From Archaeoglobi archaeon JdFR-42 (GTDB lineage: Archaea; Halobacteriota; Archaeoglobi; Archaeoglobales; JdFR-42), in assembly GCA_002010305.1 (NCBI GenBank), contig MTND01000026.1, positions 1-64,000 of the forward strand: 64,000 bases of DNA, written 5' to 3'. The notes under the pieces were generated by a model. It saw nothing but the letters and a program-made list of their open reading frames with translations, did not search any database and was not told where the DNA came from. The translations under genes and the position numbers were made by a program. Shown here in pieces: positions 1 through 7,909 of the stretch (positions are counted from its first letter, which is position 1; each line of letters starts with the position of its first letter).

Positions 1-1269
1 ACACCAACACCAACCCCTGCACCAGCACCTAAAGAGACGCCCAAACCTACACCTGTTGCCACTCCAAAACCTGGAGTACCTCCAGGAAAGACGGAGGTTG
101 TTGTTGGAGTTCTTGGTCCCATGGCTTTGCCTCAAGGAACTGCAGAACGACGGGCTGTAGCCATTGCAGTTGATGAAATCAATGCACAGGGAGGTATTCT
201 TGGTTTGCCTGTGAGGATGGTGGTAGGAGACGATAAACTCAATCCAGAAGTTTCTTCTTCAGAGTTCCGGAGATTAGCCACAGTAGAGAACGCTGATTTC
301 ATCGTTGGTGGTTTCTCCAGTGGAATCATGCTAGCTACTATGGAAGCGATGGCTGAAACAAAGACTGTGTATTTCGGTATTGCATCTTCGCCGGCACATT
401 CCGCAAAAGTTGCGGAAAATTATGATAAATACAAGTACTGGTTCAGAGCAGGATTTAACAACGGTTCTACTTTTGCGTGGGATATACTAGATATCGTTGA
501 CTACTTCAACAAAGTGGAGAAACTGAACATCAAGAAGGTCTATATCATCAGGGATGAACACATCTGGACAGATCCCGTGATGAATATGCTCGCTCCCGGG
601 CTGGAAGAGAGGGGTATTGAAATAGTTGGTGATAAAAAGGTTCCAAGAGGATTTACTGACTATGAGCCGCTTCTTCTCGAGGCTCAATCAAAAGATGCAG
701 ACCTTATAATACCCATTATGGCCATCGTAGGTACTTCAGATGTACTGGTGAAGGCCTGGTCAGAGCTTCAGATACCCATTTTGCTTGCAGGACATGACAT
801 CGATGCTATCAGCCCTGAATACTTTAAGAGGACTAATGGTGCAGCTGCATATGAGGTATTTATCGCTGATGGTGGTGTTGTAGCAACTGCTCCACCAACA
901 GATATGGCCAAGGCATTCATTGACAAATACCAGCAGAGATATGGTTTCATGCCTGAATCATTCTTTGCATATCCAGCATATGATATGGTATACGCATATA
1001 AGGCCGCAGTAGAAGAGGCCGCCAAGGCAGGAGAAAAGAACCCATTTGATCCTGATGTGGTCGTCAAATACTTGGAGAAACACGATACCAGTAACCCATA
1101 TGTATTCACCAGAACAATTGCATGGCTTAAGAACCATGATGTGGCTTGGGGAGATGAATACCAGCGAAACTGGATATCTCAATGGCATCCAGACGGCAAG
1201 GCCTACATGATATGGCCTGAGACTGTTGCAAATGGAGAGTTCCTGTTACCACCCTGGGTTGAGAAATAA
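1..1269 (+). CDS. LivK-type ABC transporter substrate-binding protein (5' truncated)
   Basis: The reading frame is open from base 1, so the start and signal peptide lie before the window. The first ~35 codons give a Thr/Pro/Lys-rich linker of the kind that separates the lipid anchor from the ligand-binding domain in archaeal binding proteins. The rest (from about base 100) is a Peripla_BP_6/LivK-like two-lobed domain: an N-terminal beta strand leading into TAERRAVAIAVDEINAQGG, then GGFSSG and later KAFIDKYQQRYG. Family members bind branched-chain amino acids, amides or aromatic acids outside the cell and deliver them to LivHM. Matching permeases lie at 7040-8919, separated by the molybdoenzyme operon. 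The ATPases are not in the window and may lie upstream. An aromatic-acid ligand is inferred from context only. Confidence 0.9.
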   Translation, partial: TPTPTPAPAPKETPKPTPVATPKPGVPPGKTEVVVGVLGPMALPQGTAERRAVAIAVDEINAQGGILGLPVRMVVGDDKLNPEVSSSEFRRLATVENADFIVGGFSSGIMLATMEAMAETKTVYFGIASSPAHSAKVAENYDKYKYWFRAGFNNGSTFAWDILDIVDYFNKVEKLNIKKVYIIRDEHIWTDPVMNMLAPGLEERGIEIVGDKKVPRGFTDYEPLLLEAQSKDADLIIPIMAIVGTSDVLVKAWSELQIPILLAGHDIDAISPEYFKRTNGAAAYEVFIADGGVVATAPPTDMAKAFIDKYQQRYGFMPESFFAYPAYDMVYAYKAAVEEAAKAGEKNPFDPDVVVKYLEKHDTSNPYVFTRTIAWLKNHDVAWGDEYQRNWISQWHPDGKAYMIWPETVANGEFLLPPWVEK

Positions 1270-1278
1270 ACCAATCCA

Positions 1279-1314
1279 ATTTTTATTTATTTTTTGTTTT
1301 CTGTTTTTTGTTTC
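1279..1314 (+). terminator. T-rich tract after the binding-protein gene
   Basis: About ten bases after the stop codon the coding strand is almost pure T with a few G, A and C. Runs of T are the usual intrinsic termination signal in archaea; no hairpin is seen. The rest of the 446-base gap to the next gene (1270-1715) contains no convincing frame, only AT-rich sequence and the promoter noted at 1631-1651. Confidence 0.5.
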
Positions 1315-1630
1315 CCAATCTTTTCCATCTAGATGTCCGGTGATGTATGGATAATTTTCTACACTTTCTCCTTGCAATTCTATGATACTGTATGATCCTA
1401 CGTCATTGTTCACCTGATTGATCTAGAAAATAACCTTTTTACTATTTTTTAACAATGCATCATCCTTATCTATATTCACCTATTATGCAATACCATATGG
1501 TCTTATTCTACATATAGTTTTTATATTTATTTTACATATTATTAATCCACTCATTCTAGGATGCTAGATTATCTGACATGAGGCTGGAGATGTAAGCAGA
1601 CATAACCCCATCGTGTCCATACGCATCATT

Positions 1631-1651
1631 ACGTAATAACCTTTTTATTGG
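1631..1651 (+). promoter_or_regulatory. Probable promoter of the molybdoenzyme operon
   Basis: The sequence acgtaataacctttttattg contains an A-rich BRE-like stretch followed by a TATA-like CTTTTTATT. It is about 70 bases before the start at 1716, giving a short leader that holds the GGTGGAT ribosome site at about 1704. An inverted repeat (ATTGG/CCAAT, 7-base loop) at 1647-1663 overlaps the TATA element and could be an operator. Confidence 0.4.
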
Positions 1652-1715
1652 TGTGCATCCAATGGTTTATTAGTATTAAAAATTAATATATTGATCATCA
1701 GCAGGTGGATATGAG

Positions 1716-4301
1716 ATGAGTGAAGAAGTAAAGAGCAGAGTAGAATGGGTTGTATCAGCTTGTAACATGGACTACAATGCGTGTGGGATAAGGGTAAAAA
1801 AAGAGAATGGAGTTGTAATAAGGATAGAAGGGAATCCTGAATCATCCGTGGGAAAAGGAAAGCTCTGTCCAAGAGGAGTAGCCGGCCTTCAAATTCTGTA
1901 TGACCCTTATCGTGTTAATAAACCCCTTCTTAGAACCAATCCTGAAAAAGGTCTCGATGTAGACCCAAAATGGAAAGAAATAAGCTGGGACGAAGCCATG
2001 GACATAATAACGGAAAGGCTAAAAGAAATACGTGAAACAGACCCTCGAAAACTGGTGATGCAAGGCACAACAACAGCGGCCAATACTTTTCTGGGGATGG
2101 GTATGGCATTTCAAGAGGCCTTTGGAACACCCAATGAGTTTTATGGAGGAGGAGGTCTGCATTGTGGGAACGGTGCTCACCTGGTAAACGGAGTATATCA
2201 TGCTTCCTGGTCTCTGGTTCCTGATTTTGATTACTGTAACTTGGCTATATATTTCGGGGCCAGTAAAGGCCATGGAGCGGGACACAGTGCCAATTCTATA
2301 ATGCTTCAGGCTGCCGATGCAAGAGTTAGAGGAATGAAATTCATTGTGGTGGACCCTCAGCTCGGGAGAGCTGGAGCTAAAGCAGATAAATGGGTTCCTA
2401 TAATCCCGGGAACTGATGCAGCCCTTGCTCTTGGGATGGTAAATCTTCTCATCAACGAGCTGGGACTGTATGATAGTGAATATCTGAAGCTTAAAACAGA
2501 TGCCCCCTACCTTGTTGGTCCTAACAAACGATATGTGAGAGACGAAAAAACAGGAAAACCCCTTATCTGGGATCCGATAGACAATAAACCCAAGATATTT
2601 GATGATGAGGGTATAAAAGATTTCGTTCTGGAAGGTACTTATGAAGTCAATGGAATCGAATGCAGACCGGTATTTCAGATCCTTAAAGAGCACGTTCGAA
2701 AATATACCCCTGAAAAAGTGGAAGAGATTACTTCAGTTCCCCAAAAGACTGTTTACAATCTCGCAAAGGAGTTCGGAGAAAAAGCCATGATAGGCAGCAC
2801 TATAAAAATCGAGGGTAAGAGTTATCCCTATCGACCTGTTGCTGCGATATATTTCAGAGGGAGTCAGGGGCATAAAAATTCTGTTTATAACTGTGTTTCT
2901 ATAGAACTTCTAAACCAGATCGTGGGAGCTGCAGATGTCCCTGGGGGGGCTCTGGGGTTCAATCCTGTGTGTCATGGGCATCCTGACACAGGAAAACCAT
3001 ACTGGGAGCCGAAAAAAGGGAAAGATGGTTTCATGATGACTGGAACCTGGGTTGTACCCCATCACCAGCCTTTCCCCATTCCAGAACCTAGAAGACCACA
3101 AAAAATGGGTCTAAATGATCTGTTTCCGGCAGCCATGCACTCTTTCATTTATGGTGCTCCTGATCAGGAAAAGATATGGGAAGAGTTTAAGCTTGAATAC
3201 AGACCAAGTGTAATATTGAACTTTGGCTCCAACTCTGTGATGAGTGTGGGAGACCCGGAACCAATAGCTGAAAACCTTAAAAAATACGATTTCATAATTT
3301 CTTTTGATGTGTATTTGAATGAATTCACTAATGGATTCGCCGACATAGTGCTTCCCGACGCTAGCTATCTCGAACGTCTGGATCCCAATCCCAACTATCC
3401 ACCTATACTAAATCATCCAGCCGGTCTCGGAAAGTGGACATATCAGATCCGACAGCCAGTAGTAAAACCTCTATTTGAGAGAAGAAGTTATTCTGAAGTC
3501 CTACTGGAACTCGCAGAAAGACTAGGTCTGAGAGAAGCTCTGTATGAAACCCTTAACATAAAATTCGAGCTGGAAAAACCTTATCGCCTTGACTCAAAAA
3601 AGAGATACACTTGGGAAGAGATCTGTGATCTTGTGCTTAAAAACAAATTTGGAGAGAAGAGGGGTCTGGAATGGTTTAGAAAGCATGGAGCCATAACGTG
3701 GGATAAAAAGCCAGAAGAGGTGTACTGGAGATGGAGACTGGATGTGAGAGTTCCCCTATACTGGGAATTTCTGATGGATTTAAGGGATAAAGCCAAACAG
3801 ATCATAGAAGATCTTGGTGCTAGTGTAGAAATTGACTGGAGTTTTTATGAGCCATTGCCGGATTTTAAACCCTGTCCAGCCCACGAAATAACTGGAGAAT
3901 ATGACTTGTATGGTTTTTACTATCGGGAAATTAGACACACCAACTCTTTTACAATGCAGATTCCCTGGCTGGATGAAGTTTCTGTTAATGACCCCTACAC
4001 CTACAACATCATGATGCATCCCGATACTGCAAAAAAGAAAGGTATCATGGATGGAGATTTGGTGTGGATTGAATCCCCCAAAGGGAACAGAGTTAAAGGG
4101 AGAGTTAAGCTTACGGAAGGTGTTCACCCACAGGCTCTAGCTTTCGCAGCTTGTGCAGGTCACTGGTGTGACTGTCAACCTGTTGCAAAAGGCAAAGGAG
4201 TGTTTTTTAACAAACTCCTCGATGTGGACTGGGATCATGTAAATCCAGTAAACTTGAATCTTGACCTGTGTGTTAAACTGAAGATCTATAAGGCTGAATG
4301 A
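1716..4301 (+). CDS. Molybdopterin (Mo/W) oxidoreductase catalytic subunit, PadB-like
   Basis: An 861-residue DMSO-reductase-superfamily protein carrying a bis-MGD cofactor. The N-terminal 4Fe-4S motif is C16-x2-D19-x3-C23-x27-C51, so Asp sits where the second Cys is usual. Next come LCPRG and the molybdopterin domains; HC150GNGAH is the likely metal-ligating Cys. The molydopterin-dinucleotide-binding domain lies at the C-terminus (about residues 730-850). There is no Tat or Sec signal, so the enzyme should face the cytoplasm. Gene order with a MoaD-like protein, a four-cluster Fe-S protein and an NrfD-like anchor fits phenylacetyl-CoA:acceptor oxidoreductase (PadBCD), which oxidises phenylacetyl-CoA to phenylglyoxylate. 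Other substrates in this large family cannot be excluded. ATG start with GGTGG about 8 bases upstream; the stop overlaps the next start (ATGA). Confidence 0.85.
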   Translation: MSEEVKSRVEWVVSACNMDYNACGIRVKKENGVVIRIEGNPESSVGKGKLCPRGVAGLQILYDPYRVNKPLLRTNPEKGLDVDPKWKEISWDEAMDIITERLKEIRETDPRKLVMQGTTTAANTFLGMGMAFQEAFGTPNEFYGGGGLHCGNGAHLVNGVYHASWSLVPDFDYCNLAIYFGASKGHGAGHSANSIMLQAADARVRGMKFIVVDPQLGRAGAKADKWVPIIPGTDAALALGMVNLLINELGLYDSEYLKLKTDAPYLVGPNKRYVRDEKTGKPLIWDPIDNKPKIFDDEGIKDFVLEGTYEVNGIECRPVFQILKEHVRKYTPEKVEEITSVPQKTVYNLAKEFGEKAMIGSTIKIEGKSYPYRPVAAIYFRGSQGHKNSVYNCVSIELLNQIVGAADVPGGALGFNPVCHGHPDTGKPYWEPKKGKDGFMMTGTWVVPHHQPFPIPEPRRPQKMGLNDLFPAAMHSFIYGAPDQEKIWEEFKLEYRPSVILNFGSNSVMSVGDPEPIAENLKKYDFIISFDVYLNEFTNGFADIVLPDASYLERLDPNPNYPPILNHPAGLGKWTYQIRQPVVKPLFERRSYSEVLLELAERLGLREALYETLNIKFELEKPYRLDSKKRYTWEEICDLVLKNKFGEKRGLEWFRKHGAITWDKKPEEVYWRWRLDVRVPLYWEFLMDLRDKAKQIIEDLGASVEIDWSFYEPLPDFKPCPAHEITGEYDLYGFYYREIRHTNSFTMQIPWLDEVSVNDPYTYNIMMHPDTAKKKGIMDGDLVWIESPKGNRVKGRVKLTEGVHPQALAFAACAGHWCDCQPVAKGKGVFFNKLLDVDWDHVNPVNLNLDLCVKLKIYKAE

Positions 4302-4639
4302 ACGATGCAACAGAGATGATGAAGATGGAGGACCAAGAATCTGAAATTCGGGTTAAATTTTTTGGGTTCATCATTGATGTAGTCAAAAAGCCAGAAATCA
4401 CCATAAAAATATCGAGAGATTATTCAGTTAAAGAGTTCTTGGAGTATCTGGGCCAGAAATTTGGCCAGAGATTTAATGAAAGAGTGTTCACAGATTGTGG
4501 TGACATTTTGGATCATATTAGAGTTTCTGTGGGTGATGAAATGATTGATAAAGAAAAGTATAATGAAAAGCTGATCAAAACAGGAATGAACGGAGAGACG
4601 GTTAAACTTTTCGTCTTCAGTTCTCAGATGGGGGGTTAA
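4298..4639 (+). CDS. MoaD/ThiS-like ubiquitin-fold protein
   Basis: A 113-residue protein ending in MGG. The terminal Gly-Gly is the thiocarboxylate or isopeptide site of MoaD, ThiS and archaeal SAMP proteins. The core from about residue 15 shows the beta-grasp pattern (RVKFFGFIIDVV ... VKLFVFSSQMGG). Its start overlaps the stop of the catalytic subunit by four bases, so it is translationally coupled. MoaD-like genes often sit beside tungsten/molybdenum enzyme genes in archaea and may donate sulfur for that enzyme's pyranopterin. A role as a ubiquitin-like modifier is the alternative. The first ~15 residues (MNDATEMMKMEDQESE) are polar and the true start could be one of the later Met codons. 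Confidence 0.75.
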   Translation: MNDATEMMKMEDQESEIRVKFFGFIIDVVKKPEITIKISRDYSVKEFLEYLGQKFGQRFNERVFTDCGDILDHIRVSVGDEMIDKEKYNEKLIKTGMNGETVKLFVFSSQMGG

Positions 4640-4655
4640 TTCTAGGGTGTTGCCC

Positions 4656-5267
4656 ATGGTTAGATACGGTATGGTAATCGACCTGAAAAGATGTATTGGA
4701 TGTCAGTCTTGCACCATAGCCTGCAAGGAAGAACATGGAACCCCAAAAGGGATTTTATACACCAAAACACTGATGAAAGAGGAGGGGAAATTCCCAAACA
4801 TCCGGAGGCTTTTTGTTCCCGTTCTCTGCAATCATTGTGAGGAGCCTTTATGTAAGAAGGTGTGCCCGACCGGAGCAACTGAGCAGAGAGGGGATGGAAT
4901 TGTAACTATAGACGATAACAAGTGTGTAGGCTGTAGAGCTTGTTACGTAGGATGTCCATATAAGAGTAGATATTACCTTCCTAAAGATGAGAGGTTAAAA
5001 AAAGGATACTTTGGCGTGCTTACGCCTTTTGAAGAGATAAAATACAGGGATTTTAAAGAAGGTACTGTGGTGAAATGCACTTTTTGCTATCATCGTGTTG
5101 ATCAGGGCCTGAATCCAGCTTGTGTGGATATCTGTCCTACTGACGCTAGAAAATTTGGAGATCTAGAAGATCCCAGCAGTGAGATATCAGTTCTGCTCAG
5201 TGAAAGAGAACATATACAGCTACTTCCAGAAGCTGGAACCAAGCCTTCGGTGTATTATTTGCTCTGA
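4656..5267 (+). CDS. Four-cluster 4Fe-4S electron-transfer subunit (PadC/DmsB-like)
   Basis: A 203-residue ferredoxin-type subunit with four Cys motifs: C13-x2-C16-x2-C19-x3-C23; a CNHC...C...CP group (about residues 58-71); CVGCRACYVGCP (about 90-101); and CTFC...C...CP (about 142-163). This is the standard architecture of the electron-transfer subunit of three-subunit molybdoenzymes, passing electrons between the catalytic subunit and the membrane anchor. No signal peptide. The ATG at 4656 is preferred over the in-frame TTG at 4647 because AGGGTG lies six to seven bases before the ATG. It sits 16 bases after the MoaD-like gene and 12 before the anchor gene, clearly in one operon. Confidence 0.88.
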   Translation: MVRYGMVIDLKRCIGCQSCTIACKEEHGTPKGILYTKTLMKEEGKFPNIRRLFVPVLCNHCEEPLCKKVCPTGATEQRGDGIVTIDDNKCVGCRACYVGCPYKSRYYLPKDERLKKGYFGVLTPFEEIKYRDFKEGTVVKCTFCYHRVDQGLNPACVDICPTDARKFGDLEDPSSEISVLLSEREHIQLLPEAGTKPSVYYLL

Positions 5268-5279
5268 GAGGTGAACTGA

Positions 5280-6146
5280 ATGCATATCTTGGGTGAAGAA
5301 TTTGTTGTGGGATACCGTCAGCAGACGGAATGGATGTGGCTTATAGCAACGGCCTTTTTCTTAGGAGAGATTGGAGCCGGTGTGTTCTTTATATCCTATC
5401 TGTTTGGATTTATCCAAGGCCTTGTGGTAAGCCTTTTTATCGTGCTAATTGGTAAAACTACAGCCCATTTACTGTATCTTGGGCGTCCAGAAAGATTCTG
5501 GAGAATGTTTACCAACTTCCAATCGTGGATAACCCGAGGATTATATGCCATAGTACTTTTCGCTATCTTAGGAGGGACTTACACTCTAGATGTCCTTGGG
5601 TACATTACTTTATCAGAAGGAGTTCTTTATGCAATCGGGATTCTGGCAGCAATACTGTCCTTTGTAGTAATGATCTATGATGGATTCGTAATGTCCTATT
5701 CTCCTTCAATACCCCTTTGGAATACCACTCTCTTGCCGGTGTTGTGTGTTACATACTCATTACTCGGAGGAGCAACTCTCACATTATTCATGGCGAATCA
5801 AATGGGTAGCTCCCTTTCAGGAATGATCCTTCTTGAAAGGATAGAAATCTCTCTGCTCATATTGAATCTAATCATAATATGTGCATACGCTTTGACTATG
5901 AAATACTCTACCATGACTGCAAGAAAATCCATAGATTTCCTAGTAAAAGAGCGTTATTCCATTCCCTTTCTCGGAGGAGTGGTGGTGGTTGGGCTCATTA
6001 TCACCATGATCCTGGCCATCTATTATACCACTACCCCGCTATATTTGATACTTGTGGCTCTGGCTATAACAGAACTCATAGGTGACTATTTGATCAGGAT
6101 ACTTTTGCTAAAATCTGGCATTTATGCTCCGGTACTCAGCATTTGA
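5280..6146 (+). CDS. NrfD/PsrC-like membrane anchor subunit (PadD-like)
   Basis: A 288-residue polytopic membrane protein with about eight hydrophobic helices. Early conserved-looking positions include GEIGAGVFF in helix 1 and HLLYLGRPERFWRM after helix 2, which match the NrfD/PsrC fold that exchanges electrons with the quinone or another membrane carrier. GAGGTGA lies just before the ATG. As the last subunit gene of the operon it would anchor the Fe-S and Mo subunits on the inner face of the membrane. The membrane carrier used by this organism is not visible from the sequence. Confidence 0.85.
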   Translation: MHILGEEFVVGYRQQTEWMWLIATAFFLGEIGAGVFFISYLFGFIQGLVVSLFIVLIGKTTAHLLYLGRPERFWRMFTNFQSWITRGLYAIVLFAILGGTYTLDVLGYITLSEGVLYAIGILAAILSFVVMIYDGFVMSYSPSIPLWNTTLLPVLCVTYSLLGGATLTLFMANQMGSSLSGMILLERIEISLLILNLIIICAYALTMKYSTMTARKSIDFLVKERYSIPFLGGVVVVGLIITMILAIYYTTTPLYLILVALAITELIGDYLIRILLLKSGIYAPVLSI

Positions 6147-6235
6147 GGTATTCGAAGTGGTGGTATGAAAGGAGACGAGATCATCAAATTTGGCTATGAA
6201 AGGAGGAATGAGAGATTTATCTTGAGATAGATGAC

Positions 6236-6958
6236 TTGAAAATATATTATCAGGAGAGGGGAAAAGGTCCACGAAATATTCTCATGCTACATGGGGCTCT
6301 CGGATCTTCTGATGACTTTAAAGATGTTTCCATGCATCTTTCAGAAAGTTTCAGAGTTGTATCTCCTGATCTGAGAGGTCATGGCAAAACAGATAATCCG
6401 AGGGATTTCCTGGATTTGGAACAGATGGCATCTGATATCGTGAAATTCATAAAAAAGATGAATCTATCCAACTTAATAATATATGGGTACAGCTTAGGAG
6501 GATATATAGGATTATATTTGACTAGTCGTCTCAATATCCAACCATCTGCCCTGATATGCCATGAAGTTAAATTTGAATGGACTCCGTTAACTTCAGAAAA
6601 AATAGCCAGAATTTTCGACCCAGATGCTATAGAAGAGAAGAATCAGCAATGGGCCTCAGAGCTTTCCAATATTCATGGAAATAGATGGAAAAAACTTGTA
6701 AGTGGAGTTAGAGGACTAATAAGATCTCTTCCAGAAAAAGGATTATCGTATGATTACCTAAACAATGTGAAATGTCCGGTTCTGATGACAGTGGGAGACC
6801 GGAGCACCATGGTTACTTTAGAAGAGACGATAGCCGTTTATAAAGAACTTCCATCTTCAGCCCTGTTTGTGGTTCCTTTTGCAGGACATGGGATGAGATC
6901 CCTTCCCCTTGAGATGTATTTAAAAGGAATTGATATGTTTACCAGAAAACTGGAATAG
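6236..6958 (+). CDS. Alpha/beta hydrolase (thioesterase or C-C hydrolase type)
   Basis: A 240-residue alpha/beta hydrolase. It has the oxyanion LHGALGSSDDF, the nucleophile elbow GYSLGG (Ser about residue 87), an acid Asp in VGDRS and a final His in AGHGM. The family includes acyl-CoA thioesterases, lactonases and ring-cleavage hydrolases. It follows the molybdoenzyme operon by 89 bases, so arylacetyl-CoA or phenylglyoxylyl-CoA hydrolysis is possible but unproven. The start is odd: the first standard codon is TTG at 6236 without a ribosome site. The frame stays open back to 6212 and would read IYLEIDD, a normal N-terminus for the family; an AGGAGG lies eight bases before the ATT at 6215. Either a non-standard start or a small upstream indel is likely. 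Confidence 0.82.
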   Translation: MKIYYQERGKGPRNILMLHGALGSSDDFKDVSMHLSESFRVVSPDLRGHGKTDNPRDFLDLEQMASDIVKFIKKMNLSNLIIYGYSLGGYIGLYLTSRLNIQPSALICHEVKFEWTPLTSEKIARIFDPDAIEEKNQQWASELSNIHGNRWKKLVSGVRGLIRSLPEKGLSYDYLNNVKCPVLMTVGDRSTMVTLEETIAVYKELPSSALFVVPFAGHGMRSLPLEMYLKGIDMFTRKLE

Positions 6959-7011
6959 ACCTACTGATGAATACAGAATGAGCTAACAATTAGCATCCAA
7001 AATCAAAAAGC

Positions 7012-7030
7012 AAAATCTTTATTATTTATC
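7012..7030 (+). promoter_or_regulatory. TATA-like promoter of livH-livM
   Basis: An A-rich stretch runs into cTTTATTATTTATC, 10-28 bases before the livH ATG at 7040. If used, it would leave almost no leader. The preceding gap (6959-7011) contains nothing else recognisable. Confidence 0.3.
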
Positions 7031-7039
7031 TATTATGGA

Positions 7040-7909
7040 ATGAGTGTCATGCTTGAGTTAGTGTTGCGAATCATTGTATATGGAACGGTGGTAAGCGGAA
7101 TATGGGCCCTTGTAGCCTCAGGATTTACACTGATATTCGGTGTCGGCAGAATGTTGAACTTTGCCCATGGCTCACTGTTTGTATTATCCGCTTATTTTGG
7201 AATCGTTCTTACCAAAGAACTTGGTGTGAATCCATATCTTTCCTTTATAATCGCTGTGTTGCTGGTGGGTGTAGTAGGTGTGGGTATATACAAGGTGACC
7301 ATCTCTCCAATACGACATCACGAGGTTATGGTTATCATAGTAACCCTTGCTATTGCACTTTTGGTGGAACAAATTTTGCTTCTGATTTTTGGTGATTATG
7401 GCACCTCATTTCCGTCTCTCGTGAAAGGAATAGTTAGAATTGGGGAATTGCCAGTTCCCACCAAGAGGATTGTATCATTGATCGTTGCGATAATCACCCT
7501 TATATTGCTGGAAATCTTCATCAACAAAACTAAAACTGGGAAAAGCATCATGGCTTCAGCTCAAGATATGGAAGCAGCTACGCTGATGGGCATTAACGTG
7601 GAAAAAGTTTTTATGCTCACTATGTTTGTCTCTTCTGTATTAGCAGGAGTTGGCGGTCTACTATATTCTCAGATATTCTCGATAAAACCAGAGGTCGCTG
7701 TCAAAGCATTGATCTATGCTTTTGCCATAGTTATATTGGGAGGGCTTGGTAGTGTCAGAGGGAGTATAGTGGCATCTTTTATCGTGGGTTATATCCTGAT
7801 TACAGTAACATCACTATTTGGAGCTAGATGGTCCGAATTTACCATGCTTCTCACCATAATTGCCATATTGATAGTAAGACCAAGAGGTCTGTTTGGGGTG
7901 GAAGAATGA
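7040..7909 (+). CDS. livH: Branched-chain/aromatic-acid ABC transporter permease LivH
   Basis: A 289-residue integral membrane protein with about eight to nine helices. It has the LivH family signatures GxTLIFGVGRMLNFAHGSLF near residues 28-46 and the late ASAQDMEAATLMGIN and ILGGLGSVRGS loops that contact the ATPase. It imports branched-chain amino acids or related carboxylates together with LivM. Its stop codon overlaps the livM start. No LivG or LivF ATPase gene follows, so this transporter must borrow ATPases encoded elsewhere, possibly beyond the left edge near the binding protein. Confidence 0.9.
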   Translation: MSVMLELVLRIIVYGTVVSGIWALVASGFTLIFGVGRMLNFAHGSLFVLSAYFGIVLTKELGVNPYLSFIIAVLLVGVVGVGIYKVTISPIRHHEVMVIIVTLAIALLVEQILLLIFGDYGTSFPSLVKGIVRIGELPVPTKRIVSLIVAIITLILLEIFINKTKTGKSIMASAQDMEAATLMGINVEKVFMLTMFVSSVLAGVGGLLYSQIFSIKPEVAVKALIYAFAIVILGGLGSVRGSIVASFIVGYILITVTSLFGARWSEFTMLLTIIAILIVRPRGLFGVEE

